Shown here piece by piece: positions 16,156 through 23,909 of a stretch of DNA of 23,963 nucleotides. Under the pieces are notes generated by a model. That model was not told the DNA's origin, ran no database searches, and worked only from the letters and a program-made list of their open reading frames with translations. Within the stretch, counting starts at the first letter, position 1; each line of letters starts with the position of its first letter. The stretch is from an uncultured Oscillospiraceae bacterium (GTDB lineage: Bacteria; Bacillota; Clostridia; Oscillospirales; Ruminococcaceae), in assembly GCA_910589145.1 (NCBI GenBank), contig CAJUSD010000039.1, positions 1-23,963 of the forward strand, read 5' to 3'. The position numbers and the translations under genes are program-made.

Positions 16156-17190
16156 TTAGAGTTCCTGAATATCCCCAATCAGGGACTCTACATCCTCATC
16201 CTGCGTGGCCCAGCTTGTACAAAATCTTACAATGGTATTGCCGTCTCCATTTGGCCCCCATACCTCATAGGCATATTTTTTACCCAGTTTATCCAATTGT
16301 TCCCCATTGAGTACTACAAACTGTTGGTTTGTACAGGATTTTCCATATAGGGGGATTCCCTTTTTTGCAAAGGCTTCCCGAATTGTCAGCGCCTGCTTTA
16401 CTGCCTTTTCACATATTTCAAAATACAGTCCGTCTGTAAATAGTGTGTCAAACTGTATCCCCAGCAGCCGCCCTTTGGCAAGCATTCCACCCCGCTGTTT
16501 TATCATATACCTGAAATCCTTTACAAGACCTGGATTGGGTATGACAACTGCTTCCCCGAACATTGCGCCGCACTTTGTCCCGCCAATATAGAAAATATCG
16601 CTGAGTTGTGCAATGTCTTTTAAAGTCAGGCCACTGTCCGGGCTGGTCAGTCCATACCCCAGCCTCGCCCCGTCAATAAAGAGAGGCAGATGGTATGTAT
16701 CACATGCCTTCTTTAATTCGGTAAGTTGAGCTTTGGTGTAGAGCGTACCGTTTTCTGTAGGATGGGAAATATAAACCATCCCTGGCTGAATGGTATGTTC
16801 CTTAATCCCTGACTCAAAGTGCTCCTGACAGTATTTATGTACTTGTTCCCCGGTGATGGTTCCATCCGTCGAAGGCAGAGCAAGCACCTTATGTCCTGCG
16901 GCCTCAATTGCACCTGTTTCATGGCAGTTGATATGGCCTGTTTCCGCTGACAGTACTCCCTGCCAGGGGCGCAGTATACTTGCGATTACTGTTAGATTTG
17001 TTTGGGTGCCGCCTACCAGGAAATGCACCTGGGCTTCTGGATTTCCGCAGGCTATCTGTATCTTTTTTCGCGCTGTTTCGCTGTATCTGTCCGTTCCATA
17101 GCCTGGAGTTTGTTCCAGGTTGGATTCTATCAGTTTTTGCAATATCTTAGGATGGCATCCCTCTACATAATCGCATTGAAAATACTTCAT
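16156..17190 (-). CDS. Threonine aldolase-family PLP enzyme (beta-eliminating lyase fold)
   Basis: 344 residues, cytoplasmic. Predicted to cleave L-threonine or allo-threonine to glycine and acetaldehyde. PLP pocket is visible: K206 in GGTKCG forms the Schiff base, D173 (FIDGARL) holds the pyridine nitrogen, R176 and the HETGAIE segment (90-96) follow the low-specificity threonine aldolase pattern. Length is normal. Start at 17190 has GGAG about 8 nt upstream. It sits 36 bp after the metallophosphoesterase stop, same strand, so may be co-transcribed. A related beta-hydroxy amino acid lyase activity is possible. Confidence 0.88.
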   Translation of the reverse strand: MKYFQCDYVEGCHPKILQKLIESNLEQTPGYGTDRYSETARKKIQIACGNPEAQVHFLVGGTQTNLTVIASILRPWQGVLSAETGHINCHETGAIEAAGHKVLALPSTDGTITGEQVHKYCQEHFESGIKEHTIQPGMVYISHPTENGTLYTKAQLTELKKACDTYHLPLFIDGARLGYGLTSPDSGLTLKDIAQLSDIFYIGGTKCGAMFGEAVVIPNPGLVKDFRYMIKQRGGMLAKGRLLGIQFDTLFTDGLYFEICEKAVKQALTIREAFAKKGIPLYGKSCTNQQFVVLNGEQLDKLGKKYAYEVWGPNGDGNTIVRFCTSWATQDEDVESLIGDIQEL

Positions 17191-17226
17191 ATTTTTTCTC
17201 CTTCTTTATTTTTAACTGCTATAGAT

Positions 17227-18123
17227 TCATAACGGCGGCAGGGAAAATTCAAAATCAAGCGCTTTCGGCTGAACAGAAATATTATTCCATTTCCGATCTG
17301 GAATTCCCACATCTTCTGGCGTAATATGCCAGTAATCGCTTTTGGCTCCAATAATGGTTCCTTTTCCATCCGCAATTTCAACGGTACAGTATAAGGGTTC
17401 CCGATAAAGTATCATATGAGACAAATATGGATATTTTTGATGGATATCCTCCCCAAATGGGCAGATATCTTTTTTCCCATGCCATAGATAGGTGATAGAA
17501 TTTAAGGTATAATATGGAATCCCGCGAATTATTTTGCAGTCCTCCCCGTGATCATGGCCATTCATACACAGGACAGTTTTCCTCCGGGAAAGGATTTCAC
17601 GTATTTCCTCCCGATTCGACACGCCCCGGTTTTCAAAATCATTGGCCAGGCTGTGATGGGAAAAAATAATATAATATAAATCTTCCCGCTGCATCTCCCT
17701 TTTCAGCCACTGGACTTCAAAATCTGGAATGAGGGGGTATTGATCGGCCTTCTTTAAATGCCTGCTTTTCAAATAGGGAAAGATTTTATTCCCCAATTTC
17801 ATATAGCAGGCATCCAGGATAATAAATTTGATATTCCCATAAGAGAAAGAACTATATGTAGACTTTACCCCTATAAAATTCATCCATTCCTCTGGGGTGT
17901 TTTCCTCCAGATCATGGTTTCCCGCTGCAAAGTAAACCGGGACTTTCACTTGCCCCAAAATATCAGAAATCCCCCGGTTCTTTTCAATTGGTTTACACAA
18001 ATCACCCAGAGAGACGATAAAAGAAACCCCTTCCCCCTCTGCAAAACTTAAAAATTCCCGAATACGCCTTTCACCATCAAAAACCTGGTCATGGTGCAGG
18101 TCGGTAAAAACTGCAAATTTCAT
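17227..18123 (-). CDS. Calcineurin-like metallophosphoesterase
   Basis: 298 residues, no signal peptide. The full two-metal motif set is present in order: D8-x-H10 (FTDLHH), G40-D41, G68-N69-H70-D71, H156 (FSHHS) and G189-H190-D191-H192. Closest in style to the CpdA/3',5'-cyclic nucleotide phosphodiesterase and DNA-repair nuclease-like small phosphoesterases, but substrate is not determinable. Its ribosome site (GAGG) overlaps the stop region of the acetyltransferase gene 3 bp upstream, so the two are coupled. Confidence 0.92.
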   Translation of the reverse strand: MKFAVFTDLHHDQVFDGERRIREFLSFAEGEGVSFIVSLGDLCKPIEKNRGISDILGQVKVPVYFAAGNHDLEENTPEEWMNFIGVKSTYSSFSYGNIKFIILDACYMKLGNKIFPYLKSRHLKKADQYPLIPDFEVQWLKREMQREDLYYIIFSHHSLANDFENRGVSNREEIREILSRRKTVLCMNGHDHGEDCKIIRGIPYYTLNSITYLWHGKKDICPFGEDIHQKYPYLSHMILYREPLYCTVEIADGKGTIIGAKSDYWHITPEDVGIPDRKWNNISVQPKALDFEFSLPPL

Positions 18124-18126
18124 ATA

Positions 18127-18681
18127 TTACCTCGCCATAGCTTCCCATTCCGGCTTCAGCAAGCGGTATTCCAGCCGTGTTTTCATCTTCCCATCATGCC
18201 ACTCCCAATCCAGATGTTCCGCCTCCCGGATTAGGCCGCATTTTATCATTACCTTCTCTGACCCAATATTTTCTGCCAAACATCCAGTTGTAAGCCGGTA
18301 AACTCCGTTTTCCTCAAAAGCATATTGTATAATCCGTTGGAACGATTCAGTAGCATAACCCCGCCCCCAATATATTGGGTAAAAGAAATAGCCTGCATGT
18401 ACAAGCTTCCCAACCGGCGTAAAATCTTTTACTGTGTAGCCGGAACTGCCAATGGTTTCATGGCTGCCCTTTAATTCCACATGGAAAAAATAAAAGATCC
18501 GGCTGGGGCTTTTCTGGTCTTCCAGAATCCCGCGGAATTCCTTTTCTGCTTCCTTCTCTGTTTTAAGTTGAATGTCTTGGAGATAATACATTGTTTTTGG
18601 GTTATGTTTTAACCGAAAGTATTCCTGAAAATCTCTTTCTTCGTAATCCCGGATAATGAGATGTGATGTTTCAAAATACAT
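18127..18681 (-). CDS. GNAT-family N-acetyltransferase (RimJ/RimL-like)
   Basis: 184 residues. RimJ/RimL-type GNAT layout: N-terminal LIIRDYEERDF, a YYLQD segment, and the acetyl-CoA loop with the GRGYATE motif followed by ENIGSEKVMIKCGL near the C-terminus. Acetylates an amine on an unknown substrate; homologues act on ribosomal protein N-termini or on small molecules. Start at 18681 with GGAG close upstream. First gene of a likely three-gene run with the phosphoesterase and aldolase. The repeat hairpin at 18707-18756 lies directly upstream, so its promoter is unclear. Confidence 0.88.
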   Translation of the reverse strand: MYFETSHLIIRDYEERDFQEYFRLKHNPKTMYYLQDIQLKTEKEAEKEFRGILEDQKSPSRIFYFFHVELKGSHETIGSSGYTVKDFTPVGKLVHAGYFFYPIYWGRGYATESFQRIIQYAFEENGVYRLTTGCLAENIGSEKVMIKCGLIREAEHLDWEWHDGKMKTRLEYRLLKPEWEAMAR

Positions 18682-18706
18682 ATTTCTCCACCCTCTATCA
18701 TTCCTA

Positions 18707-18756
18707 AGAGCCTGTTTAGGATCTCAACGTGCGCGGGAGGATTCTAAACAGGCTCT
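18707..18756. repeat. MITE-like palindrome with 19-20-bp arms
   Basis: AGAGCCTGTTTAGGATCTC (18707-18725) is nearly the reverse complement of 18737-18756, differing by one substitution and one extra base, around an 11-nt GC-rich loop (ACGTGCGCGG region). No U tract. The left arm plus one base recurs exactly at 19825-19844. The arm is like the terminal repeat of a small transposable element. Confidence 0.65.
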
Positions 18757-18782
18757 AAAGAAAAGGATAAAATGTATTTGCT

Positions 18783-18817
18783 AAAAAAGCTGGAGCAAGC
18801 AGTTGCAAGCTTGCTCC
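18783..18817 (-). terminator. Rho-independent terminator of the short-chain dehydrogenase
   Basis: Read on the - strand: GGAGCAAGC (18817-18809), 8-nt loop, GCTTGCTCC (18800-18792), AGC, then TTTTTT (18788-18783). Perfect 9-bp stem, 77 bp past the dehydrogenase stop. Confidence 0.9.
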
Positions 18818-18893
18818 AAGTAAATCTCAACGTAATAGAACAATTCTATCAAAGCTTATATGCTCTTTAAGCAGGTAAAAGCCATTTTATAAA

Positions 18894-19652
18894 TTATAAG
18901 GAACCTCCCTTATCTGCCACAATAACCTGACCGGTCACAGATGCAGATAAATCGCAGGCCAGCATCAGCGCTACATTGGCTACCTCTTCTGGTTCAGAAG
19001 CAGGGATATTGCTGTCCGTATGGGCTCCGATAGCTTTCATTACAGACATATCCATTTTTGCATAATCCATACTGCCGGTCATTGGGGTATTGATCCCGCC
19101 AGGGCAAATGGCATTGCAGCGAATCTTCTGCGCAGCATAACACATAGCAACTTGCTTGGTTACACCAAGAATAGCAGCTTTAGAGGCTGCATAGGTTACG
19201 CCTGCAGTACCTTTGGAACCACCGATAGAGTTGATGTTTACAATAGAAGCCCCTGCGGCCATATGAGGGATAGCTGCCCGAATACAGTTCATAGTTCCCA
19301 TAGTATTGATGTTAATCATCCGCATAAGCTCACCATCATCATAGGCAGCAATCCCTGCAAAGGAACTATCCAGTACCCCTGCATTATTTACAAGGATATC
19401 TATTTTTCCATAGGCGGCAAGGGCCTTGTCCACCAATGCACCTACACTGGCTTTATCTGAAATATCCGTGGGGACACACAATACATCTCCTCCAGCAGCC
19501 TGAATTTCTGTAGCCACAACCTCCAAAGGTTCTGCACGGCGGGCACAAATAACGACTTTCGCACCTTCGCTGGCAAACAGTTTCGCTGCTGCTGCACCTA
19601 CGCCTGAGTTGGCTCCGGTAATGATAGCTACTTTATCTTTGAGAAGAATCAT
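18894..19652 (-). CDS. Short-chain dehydrogenase/reductase (classical SDR)
   Basis: 252 residues with the start at 19652, the usual classical SDR size. Cofactor motif TGANSGVG (12-19), NNAG (89-92), N116, S142, Y154 and K158 make a complete catalytic tetrad; an ARR pair (37-39) after beta-2 suggests NADP(H), which is inference. Closest in style to 3-oxoacyl-ACP reductase-like or steroid/sugar-alcohol SDRs; substrate unknown. The longer frame starting at 19718 is rejected: the promoter puts the transcript start near 19697, and AAGGAC lies about 9 nt before 19652. Has its own promoter and terminator. Bracketed by repeat copies at 18707-18756 and 19825-19844. Confidence 0.92.
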   Translation of the reverse strand: MILLKDKVAIITGANSGVGAAAAKLFASEGAKVVICARRAEPLEVVATEIQAAGGDVLCVPTDISDKASVGALVDKALAAYGKIDILVNNAGVLDSSFAGIAAYDDGELMRMININTMGTMNCIRAAIPHMAAGASIVNINSIGGSKGTAGVTYAASKAAILGVTKQVAMCYAAQKIRCNAICPGGINTPMTGSMDYAKMDMSVMKAIGAHTDSNIPASEPEEVANVALMLACDLSASVTGQVIVADKGGSL

Positions 19653-19703
19653 AAAAAGCACGTCCTTTCTAAAGTATGTATATTGGAAAAAATGATACAA
19701 TAT

Positions 19704-19732
19704 AGTATAACAATCCAAATAGGAACTGTCAA
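19704..19732 (-). promoter_or_regulatory. SigA-type promoter of the short-chain dehydrogenase
   Basis: On the - strand TTGACA (19732-19727), 17-nt spacer, TATACT (19709-19704). Predicted start about 19697, leader about 45 nt. Confidence 0.88.
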
Positions 19733-19824
19733 TAATGACTTGCCTTACAACCAGGGCAGCCGTAGCATGTTCACAATTTATTTACTTGTGCGTTGCCGTG
19801 TTTTCAGCTGATAAGAACCTGCTC

Positions 19825-19844
19825 AGAGCCTGTTTAGGATCTCA
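19825..19844 (+). repeat. Partial copy of the 18707 repeat arm
   Basis: Identical over 20 bases (AGAGCCTGTTTAGGATCTCA) to 18707-18726. The partner arm is missing; a CCCGCGTGTGCA segment follows that resembles the inverted loop of the first copy. In the 366-bp interval 19735-20100, the only other notable element is the exporter promoter. Confidence 0.7.
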
Positions 19845-19960
19845 GGAACCCCCGCGTGTGCAGGGACTGTATAAAAAACTTTGGAAATATTTTTCTGCCA
19901 TCCTGCTTTATATTGCAAATTTTGATAAAAAGCGACTCTGATTTATGTACAAATAATCAC

Positions 19961-19989
19961 TTGACTAATATAGTAATTTTATATATAAT
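19961..19989 (+). promoter_or_regulatory. SigA-type promoter of the ABC-2 exporter operon
   Basis: TTGACT (19961-19966), 17-nt spacer, TATAAT (19984-19989). Start near 19996, leaving a leader of about 105 nt with no clear hairpin, then GGAGGG 8 nt before the ATG at 20101. Confidence 0.85.
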
Positions 19990-20100
19990 AAACATCCACC
20001 TTTTATAGAAGATATTTTGCATAAAAATCTGTATTAGATATCCCAAAACTTAAAATAACAATCAAATATGTTTCTCATTGGACAAGAGGAGGGATGAATA

Positions 20101-21081
20101 ATGAGTACGGATTCTATTTTATCAGTAGAACACCTAACAAAAAAGTTTACCATTGTGGCAGGCAGGAAGGGGCTGGCGGGCGCGATCCGCAACCTTTTCA
20201 ACCCTGTAAAACGGGAAATCACAGCGGTAAATGACATTACCTTTTCTGTAAAGGAGGGGGAAATTGTAGGTTTTCTGGGGCCTAATGGGGCGGGAAAATC
20301 CACTACTATCAAAATGCTCACTGGAATACTCACCCCAACTTCCGGTTCAGCATCCGTGAATGGTTTAATCCCCTACCAACAGCCAAGGAAGAACGCCCGA
20401 AATATCGGGGTGGTATTTGGGCAGCGATCCCGTCTCTGGTGGAACCTCCCGGTACAGGATTCCTTTGAATATACCAAAGCCCTGTACCAAATTCCCGAAA
20501 ATGTATTCAGGGAAAACCTGCGCTACTTTTCTGATGACTTTGGAGTGGACGAAATCCTAACAAAGCCTGTCCGTACTCTAAGCCTTGGACAGAAAATGCG
20601 GGCTGAAATCGCAATGGCAATGCTCCACAATCCCCGTATCCTTTATTTGGACGAACCTACAATCGGCCTGGATGTTGTGGGAAAAAACGAACTGCACCAG
20701 CTTATCCAGCGGATAAACGCTGACAGGGGAGTTACAATTGTACTGGTTACTCATGATGTTTTGGATATTGAGCGGCTGTGCCGCCGCGTGATGATCATTG
20801 ACAAGGGGAGCCTGATCTGGCATGGGGAGATAGAAGACCTCAAGCGGGCCAAAGGAGTGGAAAAACACTACCATGTCCTTTACGAAAACCCATGTACCCC
20901 AATCGAGCTTCCCTTCCTGAAGGTGGCGCAGGCAGACGGACAGCGCCATCATTACATATGTACCGAGGATGTGCCCCTGGATGATATTCTGCCCCGAATA
21001 CTGGAGGCTGGCCGGGTGGTAGACTTTACCGTAACGGATCCGCCTCTGGATCAGGTAATGAGGAGGATCTATACCGAATGA
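20101..21081 (+). CDS. ABC-2 type exporter ATP-binding protein (COG4586-like)
   Basis: 326 residues, cytoplasmic ATPase. Walker A GPNGAGKST (60-68), Q-loop region GQRSRLWWNLPV typical of this subgroup, signature LSLGQKMRAE, Walker B ILYLDEPT with GLD D-loop, and switch histidine in VTHD. A C-terminal extension of about 90 residues beyond the ATPase fold is normal for the DrrA/COG4586 group. Drives the two permeases encoded next, with which it overlaps by 4 bp (ATGA). The trio resembles uncharacterised ABC-2 exporters of lipids or antibiotics; substrate unknown. Confidence 0.95.
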   Translation: MSTDSILSVEHLTKKFTIVAGRKGLAGAIRNLFNPVKREITAVNDITFSVKEGEIVGFLGPNGAGKSTTIKMLTGILTPTSGSASVNGLIPYQQPRKNARNIGVVFGQRSRLWWNLPVQDSFEYTKALYQIPENVFRENLRYFSDDFGVDEILTKPVRTLSLGQKMRAEIAMAMLHNPRILYLDEPTIGLDVVGKNELHQLIQRINADRGVTIVLVTHDVLDIERLCRRVMIIDKGSLIWHGEIEDLKRAKGVEKHYHVLYENPCTPIELPFLKVAQADGQRHHYICTEDVPLDDILPRILEAGRVVDFTVTDPPLDQVMRRIYTE

Positions 21082-21878
21082 AACAGTTATGGGATTATCT
21101 GAAAGTTTCCTGTAAAATTGAACTGGAAAACCAACTGATCTTTCGTTCCAACTTCTTTGTGAGCATCCTCTTTGTCATTATCCGGGTAGTTATGCTGCTG
21201 GCTCTCTGGTCGGCCCTTTACCAAGGCAAAACCCAGGTGGAAGGCATCAGCCTTGCCACTATGAAATGCTATACAATAGTATCTATTGTATTTGAGCTGT
21301 TTATTGCCTGCAAGGTAGAGAATTCAATAACCGAAAAGGTAAAGGACGGCAGCATTTCAATGATGCTTACCCGTCCGGCTTCCTATCCTGTCACCCTGTT
21401 TATCGAACATTTGGCGGGCACCTTTCAGGCAGTTGTCGTATGGGTGGTTCCCTATCTGCTGGTTATTTTTCTCTGCGGTTTTGCAAAGGGTGCACAGCTT
21501 TACCTTGGCCCCTGGTTCTGGCTCAGTGCAGCGGGGGCATACCTGCTGATGTTTTTCTATCAGTTCTTTTTTGGAATGATAGCTTTTTGGACACAGGAAA
21601 TCAACGGCTTTTTGCAGGCGCGGGATGCAGTGATGCTGGTTTTTTCCGGTTCTATGGTTCCCTTGTGGTTTTTCCCTGGCCGTCTCTTTTCCATAGCCCA
21701 GTACCTGCCTTTCCAGGCCATGTACAGCACCCCTTTGTCAATTATGATTGGCAAAATAGCAGGAGCAGATATCCGAACCGCCCTGTTGGTACAGGCAGGA
21801 TGGATTTTGGGCTTTGGGTTTTTGGCCCAATTTTGCTGGAGAAAATCCAGAAGGAGGATGATCGTTAATGGGGGCTAA
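21078..21878 (+). CDS. ABC-2 family permease (COG4587-like)
   Basis: 266 residues, about six membrane helices, starting with a short cytoplasmic segment (LKVSCKIELENQLIFR) and containing 'VKDGSISMMLTRPASYPV', a conserved-looking cytoplasmic loop of this family. Its start overlaps the ATPase stop and its own end overlaps the next gene by 11 bp, so the three proteins are made together. Forms a heterodimer with the next permease by analogy with the family. Length is normal. Confidence 0.92.
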   Translation: MKQLWDYLKVSCKIELENQLIFRSNFFVSILFVIIRVVMLLALWSALYQGKTQVEGISLATMKCYTIVSIVFELFIACKVENSITEKVKDGSISMMLTRPASYPVTLFIEHLAGTFQAVVVWVVPYLLVIFLCGFAKGAQLYLGPWFWLSAAGAYLLMFFYQFFFGMIAFWTQEINGFLQARDAVMLVFSGSMVPLWFFPGRLFSIAQYLPFQAMYSTPLSIMIGKIAGADIRTALLVQAGWILGFGFLAQFCWRKSRRRMIVNGG

Positions 21879-22680
21879 AATAGCGTATTACTGGAACCTC
21901 TACTGGCATGTGCTCAGTATGCAGCTCCGCTCACGGATGTCCTTCCGGCTCAATTTTTTTGTGATGCTGGTTGGGGTGTTCCTTCGTGAAGCGGCAACCC
22001 TGGCCCTGATGGTTGTCCTGGTGCAGAAATTCGACGGTCTGGCAGGATGGAGAACATGGGAAATCGCCTTTCTTTACAGCTTTGTCACCCTAACTTTCCG
22101 CAATTTCTCCAGCTTTGTAGGCGGGATAGGGACGATTCCCGCGCTTGTCCGTACTGGTGAGATGGACGTTTACCTGCTTACCCCTTCTGATCCGCTTTTT
22201 CTGATAAACTGCCGCAACACCATGATCTGGCGCAGTTTCTATAATATTGGCATCTTCGCGGTTACACTCTACTGTGCTTACCAGGCAGGGATAGCCTTCA
22301 CGCCTGGAGCTGTCTGCTGCCTAGCAGTGCTGATTCTTTGTGGAATGTTTATCCTGTTTGCCGTTTATTTAATCGTCTATGCGGCTGCCATCCGGGTAGT
22401 AGAGGTAAGCGCTTTGTTAAAGATTCTGGACGGGGTATACAAACAATATATGGTTTACCCTATTCCTATTTATGGCAGGGTAGCGGCCTGGATTTTTACC
22501 TTCCTCCTGCCGTTGGGGCTGGCATCCTATTATCCCAGCGGAGTGCTGCTGAACCGGGTGTCAGGGCTTACCATGGGCTGGGGGACTCTGGCGATTGCAG
22601 CGGCAGCTTGTTTATGGGTGGCTGCTGCCCTCCTGCTTTGGCGTGCCTCTATCAGAAAATATAATTCTACAGGTACATAG
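21868..22680 (+). CDS. ABC-2 family permease (COG3694-like)
   Basis: 270 residues, about six membrane helices. 'SMQLRSRMSFRLNFFV' and the loop 'VRTGEMDVYLLTPSDPLFL' parallel the equivalent loop of the previous permease (a gene-duplication pair). Last gene of the exporter operon; starts inside the 3' end of the preceding gene. The ribosome site GGAGG lies in that gene, within about 12 nt of the ATG. Confidence 0.92.
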   Translation: MGAKIAYYWNLYWHVLSMQLRSRMSFRLNFFVMLVGVFLREAATLALMVVLVQKFDGLAGWRTWEIAFLYSFVTLTFRNFSSFVGGIGTIPALVRTGEMDVYLLTPSDPLFLINCRNTMIWRSFYNIGIFAVTLYCAYQAGIAFTPGAVCCLAVLILCGMFILFAVYLIVYAAAIRVVEVSALLKILDGVYKQYMVYPIPIYGRVAAWIFTFLLPLGLASYYPSGVLLNRVSGLTMGWGTLAIAAAACLWVAAALLLWRASIRKYNSTGT

Positions 22681-22770
22681 CTGCTGTAATGTGGATTCAG
22701 GGGAATCGTTATTCTGTTGTCTGCTGTAATGTATATGTTATTTTTTCTGCTTCCTGTTTTTTATAATAAT

Positions 22771-22801
22771 AAACCCGGAGCTGGAAAACCGCTCCAGGTT
22801 T
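22771..22801. terminator. Hairpin in the convergent exporter/methyltransferase interval
   Basis: AAACC-c-GGAGC (22771-22781) pairs with GCTCC-a-GGTTT (22791-22801), one internal mismatch. On the - strand the 3' side is followed by ATTATTATAA, giving a fair terminator for the methyltransferase; on the + strand the tail AAATACA is poor. Two 12-bp direct repeats CTGCTGTAATGT lie just upstream (22681-22692 and 22721-22732). Confidence 0.6.
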
Positions 22802-22811
22802 AAATACATCT

Positions 22812-22846
22812 GCCTCCTGTCAGCTTATCTTGGCAGGGGGCTTTAT
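22812..22846 (+). terminator. Likely exporter operon terminator
   Basis: GCCTCCTGTCA (22812-22822) pairs with TGGCAGGGGGC (22831-22841) using two G-U pairs, 8-nt loop, then TTTATA. About 130 bp past the last permease stop. Confidence 0.65.
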
Positions 22847-22877
22847 AACAGTTTGAGGTTCAATTATACTATTATGG

Positions 22878-23591
22878 CTATTTTCTCAGGCGCAATATCA
22901 CAGAAGGCGGTATATCAAACCATTCAAAACCGGAGGGAGTATTTGTCTGCTCAAATACAGGTTCCTCAATACCATCCAGCATAAACCCGGCTTCAAAGCA
23001 AATATTCAGAATCATACTGAGTGGGCGGTGAAAATATAATATTCGTTTATCGTTTCGTGCAAGTGCTGTAACCTCATGCTTTTTTGGATGAATGTATTCA
23101 TATGTTTGTATGCCCATTCGTATAAAAGCCTGGCCGGTATAGTCATTGATTTCCGTAAATTTACGCATATTAGGTGTCTGGAAGCAGGGATGAACGCTTG
23201 AAAAGACAAAAACACCCCCGGGCTTCAGCATTTCGTACACAGCCTTCATCAATGGCGATATATCGGAAATATCCATTACCGCCATATTTGATACTGCCTT
23301 ATCAAATGGCGTGCCTGATTGAAGCTGTATTAAATCCACATATTGGGTTGCATCTGCTACATGAAAATCAATAAGATGTGTATATTCCCTGCAACGTTTT
23401 TTTGCATGTTCAATTAATGTGGAGCAATAGTCAAAAGCTGTAACCCTTACTCCCATTTCTGCCAAAAGCCTGGAAAAGTTACCGCTTCCACAAGCGGCAT
23501 CCAAAATATATTCACCAGGATGCGGATTTAGAAGCTTCAGCGTAGCAGGACGAATGATTTCCCTATGATATTGATTATCTGTGTCCCCCAT
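22878..23591 (-). CDS. Class I SAM-dependent methyltransferase, N-terminus interrupted
   Basis: 237 residues from the only in-frame ATG. SAM-binding motif I DAACGSGNF (about 33-41), D at the end of beta-2 (TAFDYC), and the 'EMLKPGGVFVF' post-III motif identify a Rossmann methyltransferase; target unknown. The start is doubtful: AGAGG abuts the ATG with almost no spacing. The codons just upstream (23592-23615) read LADDWDKR, the expected beginning of this family, and run directly into an in-frame TAA at 23616-23618. Upstream of that the frame is open to a GTG at 23675. So either translation restarts at 23591, or the gene is disabled at its N-terminus. Confidence 0.8.
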   Translation of the reverse strand: MGDTDNQYHREIIRPATLKLLNPHPGEYILDAACGSGNFSRLLAEMGVRVTAFDYCSTLIEHAKKRCREYTHLIDFHVADATQYVDLIQLQSGTPFDKAVSNMAVMDISDISPLMKAVYEMLKPGGVFVFSSVHPCFQTPNMRKFTEINDYTGQAFIRMGIQTYEYIHPKKHEVTALARNDKRILYFHRPLSMILNICFEAGFMLDGIEEPVFEQTNTPSGFEWFDIPPSVILRLRK

Positions 23592-23685
23592 CCTCTTATC
23601 CCAGTCGTCTGCTAATTATTCGCATAAAATTTTACTTTTCTCAGTTATTTCATCAGACAGTTTCGAGAATTTCACACCTTACTTT

Positions 23686-23726
23686 CAAAAAAACAAGCAT
23701 TGCAATTTTTTTAAATTGCAATGCTT
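23686..23726 (-). terminator. Terminator after tRNA-Cys
   Basis: Read on the - strand: 13-bp perfect stem AAGCATTGCAATT / AATTGCAATGCTT (arms 23714-23726 and 23695-23707), 6-nt loop, then G and TTTTTTT to 23687. Very strong Rho-independent form. The transcript is that of the tRNA genes to the right. Confidence 0.9.
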
Positions 23727-23729
23727 TTC

Positions 23730-23803
23730 TGGAGGCGCCACCCGGAATCGGACCGGGGATAAAGGTTTTGCAGACCTCTGCCTTACCGCTTGGCTATGGC
23801 GCC
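23730..23803 (-). tRNA. trnC: tRNA-Cys (anticodon GCA)
   Basis: 74 nt including encoded CCA. Acceptor GGCGCCA pairs with TGGCGCC; anticodon loop CTGCAAA gives GCA; T-arm GGTCCGATTCCGG... carries the TTCGA-like GATTC form. No intron. Transcribed leftward after tRNA-Gly. Confidence 0.95.
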
Positions 23804-23814
23804 ATTTAAATATT

Positions 23815-23850
23815 AAAAAAAGTTGCGGCGAAAAAAGTCAGCCCCGCAGC
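23815..23850 (-). terminator. Terminator-like hairpin between tRNA-Gly and tRNA-Cys
   Basis: On the - strand, GCTGCGG (23850-23844 region) pairs with CCGCAAC with one mismatch, followed by TTTTTTT (23821-23815). May reduce read-through into tRNA-Cys or mark a processing region. Confidence 0.5.
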
Positions 23851-23873
23851 GAATAACGGTAATTAAGGGAAAC

Positions 23874-23903
23874 ATTGGATGCCCACTTTCATAGGCATCC
23901 AAT
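23874..23903 (-). other. Perfect 10-bp hairpin just past tRNA-Gly
   Basis: ATTGGATGCC (23874-23883) and GGCATCCAAT (23894-23903), 10-nt loop. It lies 7 bp beyond the tRNA CCA end. The - strand tail GTTTCCCTT is only weakly U-rich. Confidence 0.55.
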
Positions 23904-23909
23904 CCCTGT

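Noticed and set aside
20000..20100. Riboswitch or attenuator in the exporter leader
   Set aside because: No stable alternative stems or known riboswitch core were seen in this AT-rich leader.
22681..22732. Two 12-bp direct repeats (CTGCTGTAATGT) after the exporter operon as a mobile element end
   Set aside because: Only two short copies 40 bp apart with no inverted ends or nearby mobile gene; probably a local duplication.
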